NCBI GenBank assembly: GCA_003864495.1 | Contig: ML133410.1 | Coordinates: forward strand, 124,001 to 188,000 | Source of the DNA: Nemopilema nomurai | Lineage: Eukaryota; Cnidaria; Scyphozoa; Rhizostomeae; Rhizostomatidae | Length of the DNA stretch: 64,000 nucleotides | Reading direction: 5' to 3' | Shown here: positions 26,604-40,200 of the stretch, one piece after another | Layout: the number at the start of each line of letters is the position of its first letter | Numbering within the stretch: position 1 is the first letter of the stretch | Made by a program: the position numbers and the translations under genes | Notes under the pieces: model-generated | What the model was told of the DNA's origin: nothing | The model's input: the letters and a program-made list of their open reading frames with translations, nothing else | The model's database searches: none

Positions 26604-29600
26604 ATTCGTCTTGCCTTCAACATCATTAGGCCACTGCTTTTTTACGAGCCTGAGAGAGATCACATTGATTTATTGTTATAGCAATGATATTTATTCATAT
26701 GCGTTTGTTTTCACCGTTAATAAGTTTACCAAACAGTCTACATATCTTTTAGTCAGAATAGCGTGCATGGGGAAAGGAGTGCCCGACAGTCGTTGTTTCT
26801 AAATAGAGTTGTGAAATTGTTAGACTGCTCCAAAGACTGTCAAATGGGTCTCAGATGTCATTGATACTCTCACTTTATGTGCTAAACAGCTCTCATGCTG
26901 CATCAAAGTACCTGAAGTCTCTTCTGCCCTCGCGTGCAGGGTGTTTCCTAGGCACAAGTGATGTCAAAAGCAAGAATTTGACGATGCATGCTCGTCAATT
27001 TAACGAGATGATAATTCCAGGAATAGCAATAGCAGTATTTAATCCTGTCTGATCCGATAGCAAGGAAATGGTTATCTTTATAAGTAGAGTTTACCTAACA
27101 AAGGCCACTGGGCTTGATCAGCACAAAACGTTCTCATCAACATCATCATCATCATCATCCAGTTGCATGCCTAAGTACTCATGTTATAGACTTGAATACA
27201 ATCCTACATTCTCCCTTAACTTCGTATCAACAGTTATTAACAATATTTGATGGTTGAATGCCACATGATTGCTACCCCATAGTTGCAACCTTCTTCAGTG
27301 ATTGTCACAATGACGGTGTCCTCCTTTCAGCGAAAATTTCCCCCAGGGTAGTTGGTGTCAGATACGCGAGCCAAAGATTAACGGCCTGGAAAAGCAACCA
27401 TTTTCCAGGCGGTACGACAGGCATTCATTTCAAAGGTTGAAAATTTAGCAAGAAGCGTCATCTATGAGGAAGATATCCAGTTAACAAGCTGTTAGCAGTC
27501 CTCGTGCTCTGTAATTCCGCACCTTTTGTCTCGTTTTAAGAGGTGTGTTCTAGTGTAAACTGGCGCGGGCCTGTGTCACACATAAAGGTGTCACTTCAGT
27601 GGGATTAGGGCTCATGCGAAAATGACTTTCCAACGACAGTGTTATGGGACTCTTAAAAGCTACCATGAAGGTTAGGGATAAACACCACAGACGGGAAAAT
27701 TCTAAAGAATAGTTTGCTCACTGAGGACCACCTATCAATATCAAATAATTTCAAATCTGAGACAGAATGCTTTGAGTACAGTCCATTTGAACTCAACAGG
27801 GGTAGGGGTTTCGGTTCCCCTTCTCAATTAGGGCAATTGACATCGCAAAACTTCTCTGTATAGTCAGAAATAGGGCGCCTAACCCTTTACATAATTATGA
27901 ACTACCATTTGGAGAGCATTTAGGAGGGCTACAGAAATGAGTTTGTTGAACACGAAGCAATGAAATTCCCCAACTGAATAGCGACGGCTTGAGCATAAGA
28001 TTGTGCATGCGTGATTTCGACTGAAATCAAATTAACGGCGAGACTTGATTACTCGGGATCCGCAACGGCCGACTTACCGTTTTCTTGTGTATCTTAGGCG
28101 TATCTTAGCAAGGCGTATCTTAGCAAGGCGTATCTTAAGTGTGCAGCAGCCTCGGACTCATATCGCAAAACCCGAAAGAGGCGCTTAGCACGATCTCCAA
28201 CAGCTTGTGTTCCAACACTATCCTTACACTGCCAAAAACATCCAGTTTAGAACTAGAACTTAAACGTATTTTCGAGTTCTACTAAGCTCCAAAGCTAATT
28301 CAAGTAATTGCAAGGAGCAATTGAGGGATAGGATAACTCAAGATCTAACTAGATTAAGCTTGCTTTTGATAATACATACGCGTTATCTCAATGATATCAC
28401 TAGCTGCTTATTATTGTTTTGTTGATATCATATATTGTTATTGTGTGAAAAATATCAACGTAGATTTAAATCAGCACCAGGCACAAATGTGTACAAAACA
28501 AATGCATAGTTGCAAAAGTGAAAATATTATTGTATATCAAATTTCTAGACTTAGAAAAAGGCCTTGGATCAGCTCCATCACTACCCTCAACTCTTCTTCC
28601 TCTCTTCTATCCTCCTCCGCACTCTCCCGCAACGCCCTCCGCAACGCCCTGTTTCCTCGACGCCCCATTTGCTACACTTGACGCTCTGAAACCCAGTGTT
28701 CTCCGTCACGAGCAATTACTTCATTCAACTTGTCAAGGGAATAGAATCATATATTAAGCACATTCTATAAGTAGATACCACGAATCCTTAGTAATGTAGT
28801 CACACTGTAACTGAGCACGTGAAGTAGATTGGCAGGCGTCTCCCGCGTAATACACAATGAAAGTGATCACGTGAAATGGTAGTTGAACACTCTTGATTGG
28901 TTGATGCTTGATTGAAAATTCGAGCATGCTGGCTAGAAGCCACTTAAATATGCTTCCATTCCTTTTACGTATTTGAAAATTTCCCTTCTATGGCACCGCC
29001 GAGAAGGTATTTTAAACATGCCTATGTCATCACCATCTTTACCACGCATCGGATATTCAAATGAGATATCGGATAGAAGTGTATAAAACTACATTGTCTG
29101 AGAGCTTCGAATATCGCTTTACGCATTCTGATTTGAATAGGCAGGTTAAAAGCCAATATGCGCTAAAATTGATTCAATTTTCAATTGCACACTTACACAA
29201 ATATTTGTCCTTGGAGAGATACTTGATGAAAGCTTTGATAACTCGTTTTGAATAACGGTCTGCTAATTGCCATGCATTGCAATTGACCCGGCCCGATGTG
29301 TCAGCATTTTGAAGTTTCAAGGTTTTCTGTTTGTTAACAATAAACAATGGAATTCAGGCAAAGGCTTCGTGACAACCCAATATAGCAAGGCTGCATAACA
29401 TTTTTATGATTCGTTCATCATGACAGCAGTTTTAAAAACGTATTTTTCGGTTCCGTTTCATCTAGTGCCCATCTAAACAAACCCGGAAATGCAAGAGGTG
29501 CTTTGAAGCTCCAATGTTTCTTTAGAAAGAGTCGTTCGTTTTTGTAAAGAGCCTTTGGGTTAGCAACCAACGAGTTAAAAGCATTGAGTCCTGGTAAATA
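26604..29600. other. No supported gene
   Basis: Contains a short (CAT)n run near 27140-27160, the 15-bp repeat at 28.1 kb and a 12-bp duplication (CGCAACGCCCT) near 28628. No coding signal is recognised. Confidence 0.55.
28096..28137 (+). repeat. 15-bp tandem repeat, 2.8 copies
   Basis: Unit AGGCGTATCTTAGCA, two exact copies and a partial third. No coding context. Confidence 0.9.
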
Positions 29601-29788
29601 GCGGTTTTCCACGGACTGTTTTCCGTTTTCTTGTGATGAATTTGCTTTCATGTGATCAGTCATCAACTGCAAGGTTATAGCATCATGTGTGCAGTTTGCT
29701 TGACAGCCAATCAGATTAAAAGAGCTATCATAATGACTGAGCAATTTTTGCAATTTGAGTATAAGCTTTCCATTTATCGTGATTCAAT
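29601..29788 (-). repeat. Dispersed repeat, copy A (with open frame)
   Basis: About 188 bp clearly similar to 46589-46777 on the same strand. On the minus strand the frame reads LKLQKLLSHYDSSFNLIGCQ then ANCTHDAITLQL. This frame continues open to a stop near 29418, 111 codons in all. Amino-acid differences to copy B are often conservative. Family unknown. Confidence 0.65.
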
Positions 29789-30832
29789 GCCTTTAATAAT
29801 AAATGATACCTCCCCCTCTTTTTTTCAGCAGCTCCTCGGTTCCTCATTCAGCCGCACATAGGCTTTTTAATTTGTAACGACATGTCCTAATGATTAACAC
29901 CACAAGCGTACGTCTGTTTTGTAAAAAGGAATGAGGCAAAAGAAAAGCCCTGTGGGACCACATTAAAGATTCACCCAATAAAATTTGAATTTTTTTAAAA
30001 CAGTGGCTCAACTCTGTTGAATCTAAACGTTTTTTCAGCCTGTTTTAGATCGAAGTAGAGATAATAAATCGCGCCTTGCTTGGCTTTTATAAGTTTTAGT
30101 CATCGATATAATTAATTGATTGACATTTATTTGGAATTCACTCACTTCTATTCGTTGCTGTTTTAAAAATTGGGCAACTGATTATTTGAATTAAACTTTC
30201 TTGCCTGGCTTTTGCTTTCTTTTCTGCTATCAAAAATTTTGGTAATTTTTGGTTGTGTCAGCGATTTTATGCGATTTTACTAATTTTTTGTGACTTTAGT
30301 GATTTTTGTGGCTTTTTCATGAAGCTTCGAGGCTTTTTGAGTCCCTCGCAAAAGTTTCTTTTCAAGTCAGCTGTATGCGATTTAAAGTCATTTGAATACA
30401 TTTTTGACAAAAGGAGACTACATTCACTCGAATGTATGCTTTGTCAGCACTAAAATTTTTCCAGTCCTTGCAACGCCCGTCGTGTTGTTGTCTTTTCTGT
30501 TTCTCTTTACCTTGAAGCTTTATTATTTGGTCTAATAGAGATAGAAATGAATTTCTTTGATGTCCCTATGCATTAGTACTGAGCTCTAACAACACTTTTA
30601 ATGGTACCTGTCTAGAATCAATTCAGGGCTCCTAATTTAAGTTTTCATTCATAGCTCAAAACGCCTTCTGCTCTCTTGAGAAATTCAAGAGTATATGCCA
30701 GCAGGACTTATAGCTAATGCCCTGAAATTCACCTGCATTGCATGTCTTCCTTATAAAAACTTTAACTTAAAGGCAAATTTAAGACAAAGAGCAGCGTGTA
30801 CCACTTAAAATTCGTTCACGCATGAACGGGGT

Positions 30833-31018
30833 GTGCTGGCACCAATAAGAGGCAGGTTGCTATGTGTTGGCACGAGTAAGAGGGAGGTTGATATGTGCTG
30901 GCATGAATAAGAGGCAGGTTGCTATGTGATGGCACGAATAATAGGCAGGTTGCTATGTGCTCGAATGAATAAGAGGCAGGTTGCTATGTGCTGGAATGAA
31001 TAAGAGGCAGGTTGCTAT
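30833..31018 (+). repeat. 31-bp minisatellite, six copies
   Basis: Six consecutive 31-bp units, each starting GTG and carrying AATAAGAGGCAGGTTGCTAT or a close variant. Units diverge by one to four positions. A short GTTGCTAT echo follows to about 31028. Confidence 0.9.
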
Positions 31019-31892
31019 GTGTTGCTATGTGCCGGTTAGAAGACAGATCAAGATCAAGATCAATTAAAACAATAAATTAGGCTGTAACCTGCGAACTTTG
31101 TTGACGCAAAGGAAGTCCCAGCCCATGCATCCCCCTCTGCTGCTCATTATTGCGCTATGCATTAGCGACTACGCTTCGTTGGTGTAGGCACTTTCGGCAA
31201 ATGTAATTGCCAATTTACGCCCGAAACCTGACGCAATTTGTCTGAGCTCATCAGCATCTTATTGACGTAATTTGAAGAACAAGCTTGCTCGAAGGGCAAA
31301 TGGCATGTAATTTAAATTATGAATTTGTGGCAGAAAACTCATGCGTTTAGCCCTCACGAAGTTCATTCATACCAAGACTTATAATTTTCACCCTATTTTG
31401 CCTATTTCATGGCATTCGTTTTCATATCAGTCAGGTGTGTAGAAGAAGATGGGATACATTTTAACGCATAGTGGCCATTTGACAGCTAAACATTCTTTAA
31501 GAGCAAAATCCGCTGATAATTCTAGATCATGGCCTGCAAATCTCTCGCCATGTACTCAACAGAAGTGCACTGGGCCTTCATTAAACATTCGACTCGGCTT
31601 CACGGATCCCATCGACATGCGTTTGTACTTTGCCCGACATTGCTCGAAATGATTCTGCAACCAGCTGTTTCACGTTTTCTCCACACCAATGGCGAGACGT
31701 AGACAGCAGCAGACGTCGGAATCTGTGCCTACCTTTAAAAATATCCATTCCTTTCCACAGAAGTCTCTACAGAAGTACAAATTTTTAATTCTTCGAGAAT
31801 CCAAGAGACGACAGATGCTGCTGCATAGCTTGACATGGCCGAAACTGCGTAGGCGCATTGCTGCAGATGAAGCCCTCATACTTTAGGGGCAG

Positions 31893-31986
31893 AAACTTTC
31901 GGGGGGAGAAAGTTTCGCGAGAGGAAAAATTCGCGAAATTGAGGCCATAAACATTCGCGAATGACGTTTTTGGACAAATTTCGCGA
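31893..31986 (+). repeat. Hairpin and TTCGCGA cluster
   Basis: An 8-bp inverted repeat (AAACTTTC / GAAAGTTT, 31893-31900 and 31908-31915) with a G-rich loop. It is followed by TTCGCGA at about 31914, 31930, 31954 and 31979, two of them extended to the palindrome TTCGCGAA. Probably the end of an old repeat element. No opposite end was found. Confidence 0.45.
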
Positions 31987-34900
31987 CAAAAATTTTCGCC
32001 ACCAAGAAAAACTAGAGTGTAGAAACCGCTAAAATTAATGATTGAAGTTAGGAGAAAAACACAATATTCGAGTATTCGTTTTCGGTAATTTCAACATCAA
32101 ATATTATGTTAATTACCACCTCACAATCCTCCGTATTAGTCATTCATTAATCTATAAGATAACTATAAATTTGGCAATATGGCGGCGGTAGTTGAGAAAT
32201 TTCAGAGTATATCAGCCGAAAGAGTGGAGGGGAGAGGGCGGTGGGGTAGGCGATCATAGCTGGGAGTGATTATTTGGTTCTGGAAGGCATGCCCCCATCG
32301 ACATAGGATTCAGATCTTTGACATTTAAAAAAAATGTCCATAACGAAGTGTCTGCCGAATGTCAAATTGGAAAATCGACATGGATTCCAGAACATCTACT
32401 GATTTTTGACCAAACTGATTTTGCTCCTGGTATACTCCTTGACAATGCGCCTAGGCACGTGGGTATGAATGCACCATAGCATTTCTATGTAAAATAAACA
32501 CCATAGGGATAGAGCGTCCAGATTCAGCCTAAAGACTTTCACACGAGGCTCTCGAGCCTGACAGTTGAAGTGCTTACTGTTTATGCCTTTATTTGTGTAG
32601 ACATGTTTTACAAGGCATTGGCTTGAAGTCTGGAAAGCCGAGCCTTACCGACGGATATCTTTTGATCGCAATGGGATTTCAAGATCTCTTCTTGTTGGAA
32701 TTAGTGGCCGCGGCGCTTTCTACAGAATGAAGGTCCAGCTGAACATGGCGGATTGATGAAAGCTATTCTTGGTGATTGCTGAAGCACCCTGAGGTCATAT
32801 TACTGCAGTCCCCGTCATCTACGAGTGGCAAACGGAGGGATACTTGCGTCTTCACTGAATGGCACTCTGGGCCAGTCTATTCGGGCTGCTGATGGCGGCT
32901 TCTGAATGGTGGGTTATCATTTTCAATATATTCATACCCCGGTTCATAACGAGAAACTGTGTATCTTGAAGGATCATTTACATTTAGATTTGTTCCTTTA
33001 TCTCCTCCAGAAAGGTTTTCGTTCTTTCATCTATAGAGATGAGAGTATACATTACCTTGACACAACCTGGTTTTGAAGATATATTTAATAGATAGATTTT
33101 GGGGGGATAGTGGGGAGGGGAACATGAGAGAGAAAAAGTTGGAGTAAACCTTCAAACCACAAAATGAATGGGCTGGGAAATTTATTTCACAACTTCAGGA
33201 CAGGAATATATTTTAGATTTAGGCATCATGCAAACTAAACAAGGCATTTCGAAATATTCCTACAGTTTTCAGAGAGACCTTTCCTCACCTTATTTCAATA
33301 TTCCTCACCTTATTTCAATAAATCTCACGCCATTATTTTTCATTTCTTTGACAGTGCTCTTTATTCTCCCCTTAATTCTGATGTCGGCTTTCTTATACTT
33401 AAAGGATTTCAGTATCTAAAGGATTTCATAATTTTAGGCAAAACTCTTTTTAGCATTGTATCGATTATTCCCAGACAGCGTGTGTCTCGAACAATCCGCA
33501 GTTTAATACGAATGGCGACTTGGTAATCATCGCTCGATGTTACATACACACACTTTTCTAATAATTCAAACAAAGACCTATCTAGATAATTGTTTTAATC
33601 GGATTTTAAAAGGTAAACATCCTTCAATGGTTTTGATAAGGAAAGAAAAGGAAATTTTCCGAAGACATGTTTCCACTCGCTAGAACATTTTGTGCATAGC
33701 AAATTACTCTTCTTCTTGAAAAATCACGAAGAATTCACAGAATGCATACTAACTTCAGTCAAAAAGCGACAAGGAAACACAAGGAGTATTTGCCACAAAA
33801 GCGTCTTTTATCAGTGATGTTTTTAACTGAAAACGACCACCAACCTTTACTTGTATCAGAAGCTTTAATTTTTGTAACCACTCACTGCTACGTGGATTTA
33901 AGTAGCAGTTTTCCATATTCGCACATAATTTGCATTATCTAGAGTACTTGCCAAGATTTCTGTTAAAAAGACATGGAAATACAAAAACGTGTTCACTAAG
34001 AAAGCTCTAAAAGTTTAACACGTACAGAGAACTAATATGCTTCTTGCTTAATTGTAAGGCTGTGTGCAAACTTTAATACAAAAGAGAGAGTAATAAATCT
34101 TTATAGCTCAAGATAGAAAGAAGTAAGGCTAACCTTCCCTTAATGACAAAGGCTCTTAATTGCTTCTAGCCATAACTATCAAGTTTCTTAGGAACCGGCT
34201 TTCTTTAAAAAATCCATGTATTATGATTTCAAGTGCTAAATTCGTTTGTTTCTATCAAACATAAATTGATCTTAAAAACTGAATCTTCAGCAAGTGCTTT
34301 GTCTGGTAACGGGTTAATATTTTCATGCCATTCTACGTATGGTTATAAGAGCATCAAATAAGCGCTAAATGTGGCCTGAGATACCATAGATACTGCAATG
34401 CTTTACTTGCGTGTCTCGTTATTACTCTATCAACCGTAGGTTAAGTTTAAAGTCATCAGCTTCTCAAATATGTTTGGATAAATTTTTAGAAGGTCAATTC
34501 ATACAGCTATCTTCAAAATTTTAGCTTTTATCGCAGGTCGAGTCACCTGCCATCTAGGACAAGTTCAAAGTTTCACGGGTAGAAAGACAGAAGAGCTAAG
34601 CTGTGAGTTGATCAATCTTGCAAGAATCTTCAAATCTGCCTTTTCATCACAGCCAATCTTTGCTTTTTTCCTCTAGAGTCTAGATTTTTATGATCAAAAG
34701 GTTTTTGCAAGACCGACACTGATGGCGTGACATGCACAGATAACAGAAGCGCAGACGACAAGAAATAACAACAGTTATCAGGAGATCTGCATGTTTGTTT
34801 GAGCTTGTTATCGTCTTCTAGCTTTACTGTTGCCTCTTTTTGTAGCCATATGCTGGCTTCACTGTTCCAGCATGTTTGCAAACAAACAGAAGCCGTTTTC

Positions 34901-36899
34901 GTTTAACGTGGACTTCCACTTGAAAAGCTCAATCTGTTTGCATGGAACCTGTCTTTATGGATACACAACTGGCGTCAACTCTCAATCGCATATTTATGTC
35001 TGCTTTGTACCAAGCCACCACCTATTAATGTTGGGAAGACATGTTGCTTTTCCAGCTTCTATAAAAATAGGCCTAGGTGTTTTCATTAAAGTTCGCTAAT
35101 TAAATCAGATTTAGGGAACTTATATGAAATATATAAATTAATTTTCAGAAGTTGAGAATATAATCAACGGGAGAGGGGGGATTGACCTTTTTTCCTAAAT
35201 TAGGCAGCCAATATTCACGTTTGCCTTAAAAGATCGGGTACTCTTGTCAGATAAACTTCAGAAAAAAGTTGCAAGCATTCACTCCGTTTTCAAGAATACG
35301 GAGTAAGGAAGTCGGGATATTCGCTAATGCAAAGGAAAACATTCCCTATTATTTGCTGTTGTTTCGTGGAATCGTAGAACATCATCCAACATTTGGTTCT
35401 AAGCCATGTGGAGAAAGAAAAGATTTTCCTTCCGCCTCGGAAAGGAAGGCCAACAGCCAACCAATGCAGCATGACCTTGACTTTTGAAAGAATTGAACTT
35501 CGTTACCCTGAACAAAAAAAGTTTCCAAAAGAGCAGCATCAGCAACCCTGATTTTGTTATATCAGCTTTTAAGGTGCTTTCTCTCTGTTTCTCATTTTTC
35601 TGTTTCAGAAAATTGGCGATTTTTATTACGAAGAAATGTTTTAAAAAGGGAGAATTATTGAGGATTCTGAGAGCAGGTTAAAGTCCTTGCTCCTTACTCG
35701 ATTAATTAACAAAGATAGAAATGAATCGTTGTTTTCGAAATCTTTACAATGGTCGTTTATTTAGCAATTTCTACTTGTGTACAATTGTAAACAATCGCAC
35801 CGTCGAACATACCGATTAAATTTTAATCTTTCTGTTTTTCAATTACTTCTAGGGCGCTCACTAAAGCTGAGGCGCCCATTGGTTTTTGTTAATTTCTCCA
35901 AATGACTAGCAACAAAAAGGAAACACGCTTGTTGGAAAATCCGTTTGATCCATGGAGACGTACAAATGTTTAATCTTTGAAAAGCATTGGCTTTTTCGTG
36001 CGAATCTCCAATCTGAATGCCAGATTCCCAGTCATCACCACATCGCTATGCATTCTGTAAACAAGAAAAGAACTCATATTAGCCCCTAAAAACATATTTT
36101 ACATGCATAAACATATTTATGGCATAAATGTCATCGTTGTAAAAGCACTAGATGTATCCAATTTTTGTAACAACCAGCACAGATTTAAAGTTGAAGTACT
36201 CAACAAAATTTGCCAACTTCAGAGGTTGCTTGGCCTCACAGGGAAGGGGATAATCTTACTTTTGTTCTTCAGTCTCTGATGTACTCTTATTGTTACTTCC
36301 TTTTTATTCAAACTCTACCACGGCTAAGGAACTTCCTTTTTTACAAGCCAGCATTATATTGATGCGGACTCTATTTAAGATATTTAACTTAATGTCCTAC
36401 TTTGTTGGTATTTTTTAAGACTTCATTTCAAAAACTGGGTGTTTATTCCGTGATGTCTAAAGGGGTGCTAAATTCAGAATCTTTCACTGGAATAACGATG
36501 CAAAAAAGAGAAAACCCGAAGATTCAACTATTAATAGGGGACGATTATTAGGTTATCGTGTGTCCAAACACGATTTAAAATGGTTACGATATAGTACATT
36601 GAAATTGAGTAGACCACAAAAGGAAACAAAATAAAAGACCGTCTGTTTTCAAAAGAATTTATTGTTATTGGAAAAGGTCTTTGATGTTCGGGTATTATTT
36701 TTGGCGACAATAAAAATGTTATGTTTAGCATCAAGATGAGTGTAAATGATAAAACGTGGAAAATAGTCCTTTCACATTTAAAATGCCTAGTATTGTAGTG
36801 CGAGTGCATCTAACTACGTTTCCATTTATTTTCTGCCAGAGGATGCTAATTTCCTTTCTCATGCGCGTTTTTTGTTTACCTCCCGTAAGAACGCATGTG
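31987..36899. other. No supported gene
   Basis: AT-rich upstream flank of Smurf. Open frames are at most 92 codons and unrecognised. Apart from the 20-bp duplication at 33281 I see nothing to annotate. Confidence 0.55.
33281..33320 (+). repeat. Exact 20-bp tandem duplication
   Basis: TTCCTCACCTTATTTCAATA occurs twice back to back without a mismatch, so it is recent. The surrounding open frame (33168-33419) shows no known domain. Confidence 0.9.
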
Positions 36900-37221
36900 A
36901 TTTATTTTGAGTGCAAATATTGGAGCCTTCACTGTATGTGATAACCGATCTTTTGTTTACAGAACAATATTGCTATTGTTCTTTCCGGTCTGCGAAACAA
37001 AGCCTGTCTCCAACAGACGTCAGGTCTCGTCTGTGATTGGTCAATATCACGTGACTTGCAATGAAGTCGATCAAGCCTTGCACTGGGTTGATCATGCAGT
37101 GAGCAAGTTGAATTGACTGTGTTCGCGGGAAGGTACTGTTCCACTGGAAATTTCTACTTATAGAAACACTAGATTGTGAAAGGAAAGATGAAGGAATATG
37201 TTTCAAATTAGTCCGCTAGTC
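36900..37221 (+). promoter_or_regulatory. Candidate Smurf promoter / 5' UTR
   Basis: Sequence directly upstream of the Smurf ATG. It contains an inverted CCAAT box (ATTGG, 37036-37040) and, 7 bp further, the palindrome TCACGTGA (37047-37054), a classic E-box core. I saw no clear TATA box. The exact transcription start cannot be read, and part of this stretch is probably 5' untranslated region. Confidence 0.4.
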
Positions 37222-37270
37222 ATGACAAGTCTTGAGCACAGGAACGGACCTACTAAACTTCGGGTTACGG
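37222..37270 (+). CDS. Smurf: Smurf exon 1 (start codon and first C2 strand)
   Basis: The ATG opens a 16-codon exon reading [16 protein letters not shown], followed by one base and a strong donor GTAAGT at 37271. The end KLRVT joins exon 2 (VLCAKNL) to give the first beta strand of the Smurf C2 domain, the equivalent of IRLTVLCAKNL in vertebrates. The length before the strand fits the family. The ATG was chosen because no other upstream exon is needed and the frame and phase (1) match exon 2. Any 5' untranslated region lies directly upstream. Confidence 0.85.
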
Positions 37271-40200
37271 GTAAGTAGATATTAGGCCATAAAAGCATTT
37301 ATTGATGTCGTGTTTTGTCCGTTGATTCAAACCGGGTATGCTTAATGTTTGAAATGCCTTGTTCATCGCCACTGTTCATTGAATGGAAATGCTTTATTCG
37401 CCCGCGACAATGTTTATTTTTGTCTTGTGCAAGCTACGGTTGCAGTTCCAACTATTTACATGTTACATACTTGTGTGTCTTAATGGGTGATCCTCGCTCG
37501 GTCGTAGGGCAAAATTATCTTAGACGAGCCCAAAAATTCAATTGCCTTCGAATGAATCAACTAAAGTTTAAAAACTCATGTACAAAATTGTACTGTCTTG
37601 CTTCGAGGGATGCTCTCCGCTTTGTTTCTGGATTTGAAAACGCTTTATTGAGGCGTTCGGGTCAGTTTTTGACACTTCGGTTGTGCCTTGCTCAAGTCGC
37701 TGTCGTTTGCCGGAGTTCTGTCTTTGTCATCGATTTAAGTGCATTACAGGGAAAATTCCTACACTTGTCAGTACATCATAGTCAACTGACAGATAGAAAT
37801 GAAACAGAATTTTTCATAGATTCATTAGAATAGGCAGCGTGGTGGGAGCTCTGTCGTAAACAATCTAGTGTTTATTGGTCGAAAGCAGTTTCATGCGGCG
37901 ACTGGCTATCAAAAAGCTACTTGACCTTGGTAATCAATGCTTTGTCTCGCTGTTTTACTTCCATTTTTGGAATTTCTAAACATTCTAACATTTACCGCAG
38001 TTTTATTAACAAGAATATTATTCCTAAACAAACTTTTAGTGTTAAGCAATTCACTCCTTTCAAATTCGAGTTTATTTATGTCAATTCAAAACAAAATTCT
38101 ATATGAAAATTAACCTGCAATTGTACCACTTTATTTGATGTTTGCTTACGATTGTCCTTATTATGTCTTTTCCGTCTGTTCATGTCGAGTGAATGGCTCG
38201 CGAAAAAATGTTGGGCTTGTCTCGGTAAAGTCGAGATTTCAGGTTGAATTCGTGAAGTTAGACAGAGGAAAACCTTGAATGGCCCTAATAACTTCCGACC
38301 GCTCTGCTCGAAATCTCAGCCAAATGGAATTAACGAACTGTGCAAAACTCCGGACATAATCCTCCGTCCATTTGCAAGGCTCATGTTTCATTTGTTATTA
38401 TCTTGAAATGTTATTTTGTGTTCTTTTTTAGTGTTATGTGCCAAGAACTTGGTGAAAAGAGATTCATTTCGTGAGTATTATCGCTTTCACTTTTATGTGA
38501 TACACGCCTATCACATTACAAATGTGGCATTGTATAATTTATATTGTCTTTGTTCGATGTTTAATTTTGGATCATCGATCAATTTGGAAAGCATTTTGAA
38601 GATATTTTGTGTGGAAAACATCTAGCATCATCGTGTATTATTTTGCCTTCGGGTTAAGAGGGCAGCTTCCTCCTTTAGTGGATTGAACTGCAGTTTTGTG
38701 GCATTATAACGCCGAGAAAATATGCAGTGTATGTTGAGCAGTGATTTTGTCTCAGGGTAACCTGCTCTCTCTGTGTGCTAAGTTGCGTTAATGACAAGAC
38801 CTTTGGCAGTTTCTTGTCACGAAATTCGATGACGATGTTTTGGTTCGCGTTCTGACTTGTTGTGTTCAGACTGAAATTATCATTCTTGTCCCGAAATGTT
38901 TTTAAAAATCGGTGGATCGAAAAGTGGATAACAGTTAGATTGAAATTTGAGGGAGAAACTAGGGTTGTATATTAAACAGTGGCTCACTGAATTTTGCGAA
39001 TGTTTCTAAGCAATATGTAAAAACCATTCTCAAGTCTTTGTGAGGTTTTTTGCATTTTCATTTGTGTATATGATATGAGTTAGGATTTGGAAAGACATCA
39101 TTTTAAACCAAAGTAATTGTCATAAGGAAGTCATTTTTAGTAGGTTTTTGATTTTTTAGTATTTTGTGGCAATATTGTGGAACCATGTTTCCTAGATAAC
39201 ATTATTCTTACTTAAATCATTTTTATCAACACATCCATGCCTTTTATCAATCAGCTTCAAAAGATAAGATAAGATGACACTAGCCTTGGCAAGCCTTGAT
39301 TGTTGATATCATTTGAAAGTTTATGTTTCAAAATCTTCAGCCTTTGGTGTCTTGTATAATTACTGTCATCAGTAGTACTCAGTAGTCCTAAAAGATTTTT
39401 TCTGGTTTGATTCTTCAACCAGCTCTTATAATCTAAATTATCTTATTTGGTAAAGTAGGTTTGCTTGCGGTTTAGTTCTGAACTTCAAAAATGAGAAACC
39501 TTCACCTTGGTTTAATAGTTACCCATAGTTGGTGTTAAAAGGATACTAAAGGGGGAACAGCAACCTCCATAGAGATGAAATGTTTTTATTATGCATGCTA
39601 TTTGTTTTTTTATTACTATTTTATTTATTGTTGTGTTGTTTTGAGTTACATTCCAATTCAAAAAGTCATTTGAATGCATCTGTTTATCATAATATTGAAC
39701 AATATGGTGCAGAAAGCAAGTAAAAATTGGTATACATATTTTTGTCTGAATGAATGAATGCTTGAGGATTGTATAAAAGACATGTAAAATGTTTAGTCTG
39801 CCTGTGTTCATTATTTGTCATGGAAGATTTATTGCCACTAGGGTGTTACCCCTTTGTGTCAATGGTCTGTGTTGGAGATCTTGCTTACATAACACTTCTT
39901 CCCTTGTGTAATGACCTTGCAACACCCATCCAACAAATTGGCTTGTATAGGCTTGAAGAAACAGAATGTGTAGTCTGCCTCATCCTTCAATATCTGTAAA
40001 TATGCACATGTTTATAAAATATGTATGTTGTATTGCTCTTAATCCTCACACCGAGCACAGTGCATTAGAGCATATTTCTTAATGGAGAAGATGAAGTGAA
40101 AACATTAAAAGAGCTAACTTTTTTGAGTCCATATTTAATTGTTTGGTACAATGGGTTTGATGTGAAAGCATATTCGTTTATGTAATGATATGATATGTAT

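Noticed and set aside
36756..36941. Frame with VVRVHLTTF, considered as Smurf exon 1
   Set aside because: No donor in the needed phase. The exon at 37222-37270 fits sequence, phase and donor exactly.
37315..37833. 172-codon open frame in Smurf intron 1
   Set aside because: Opens at TTG, no recognised domain, and a frame this long is expected about once by chance in six frames of 64 kb.
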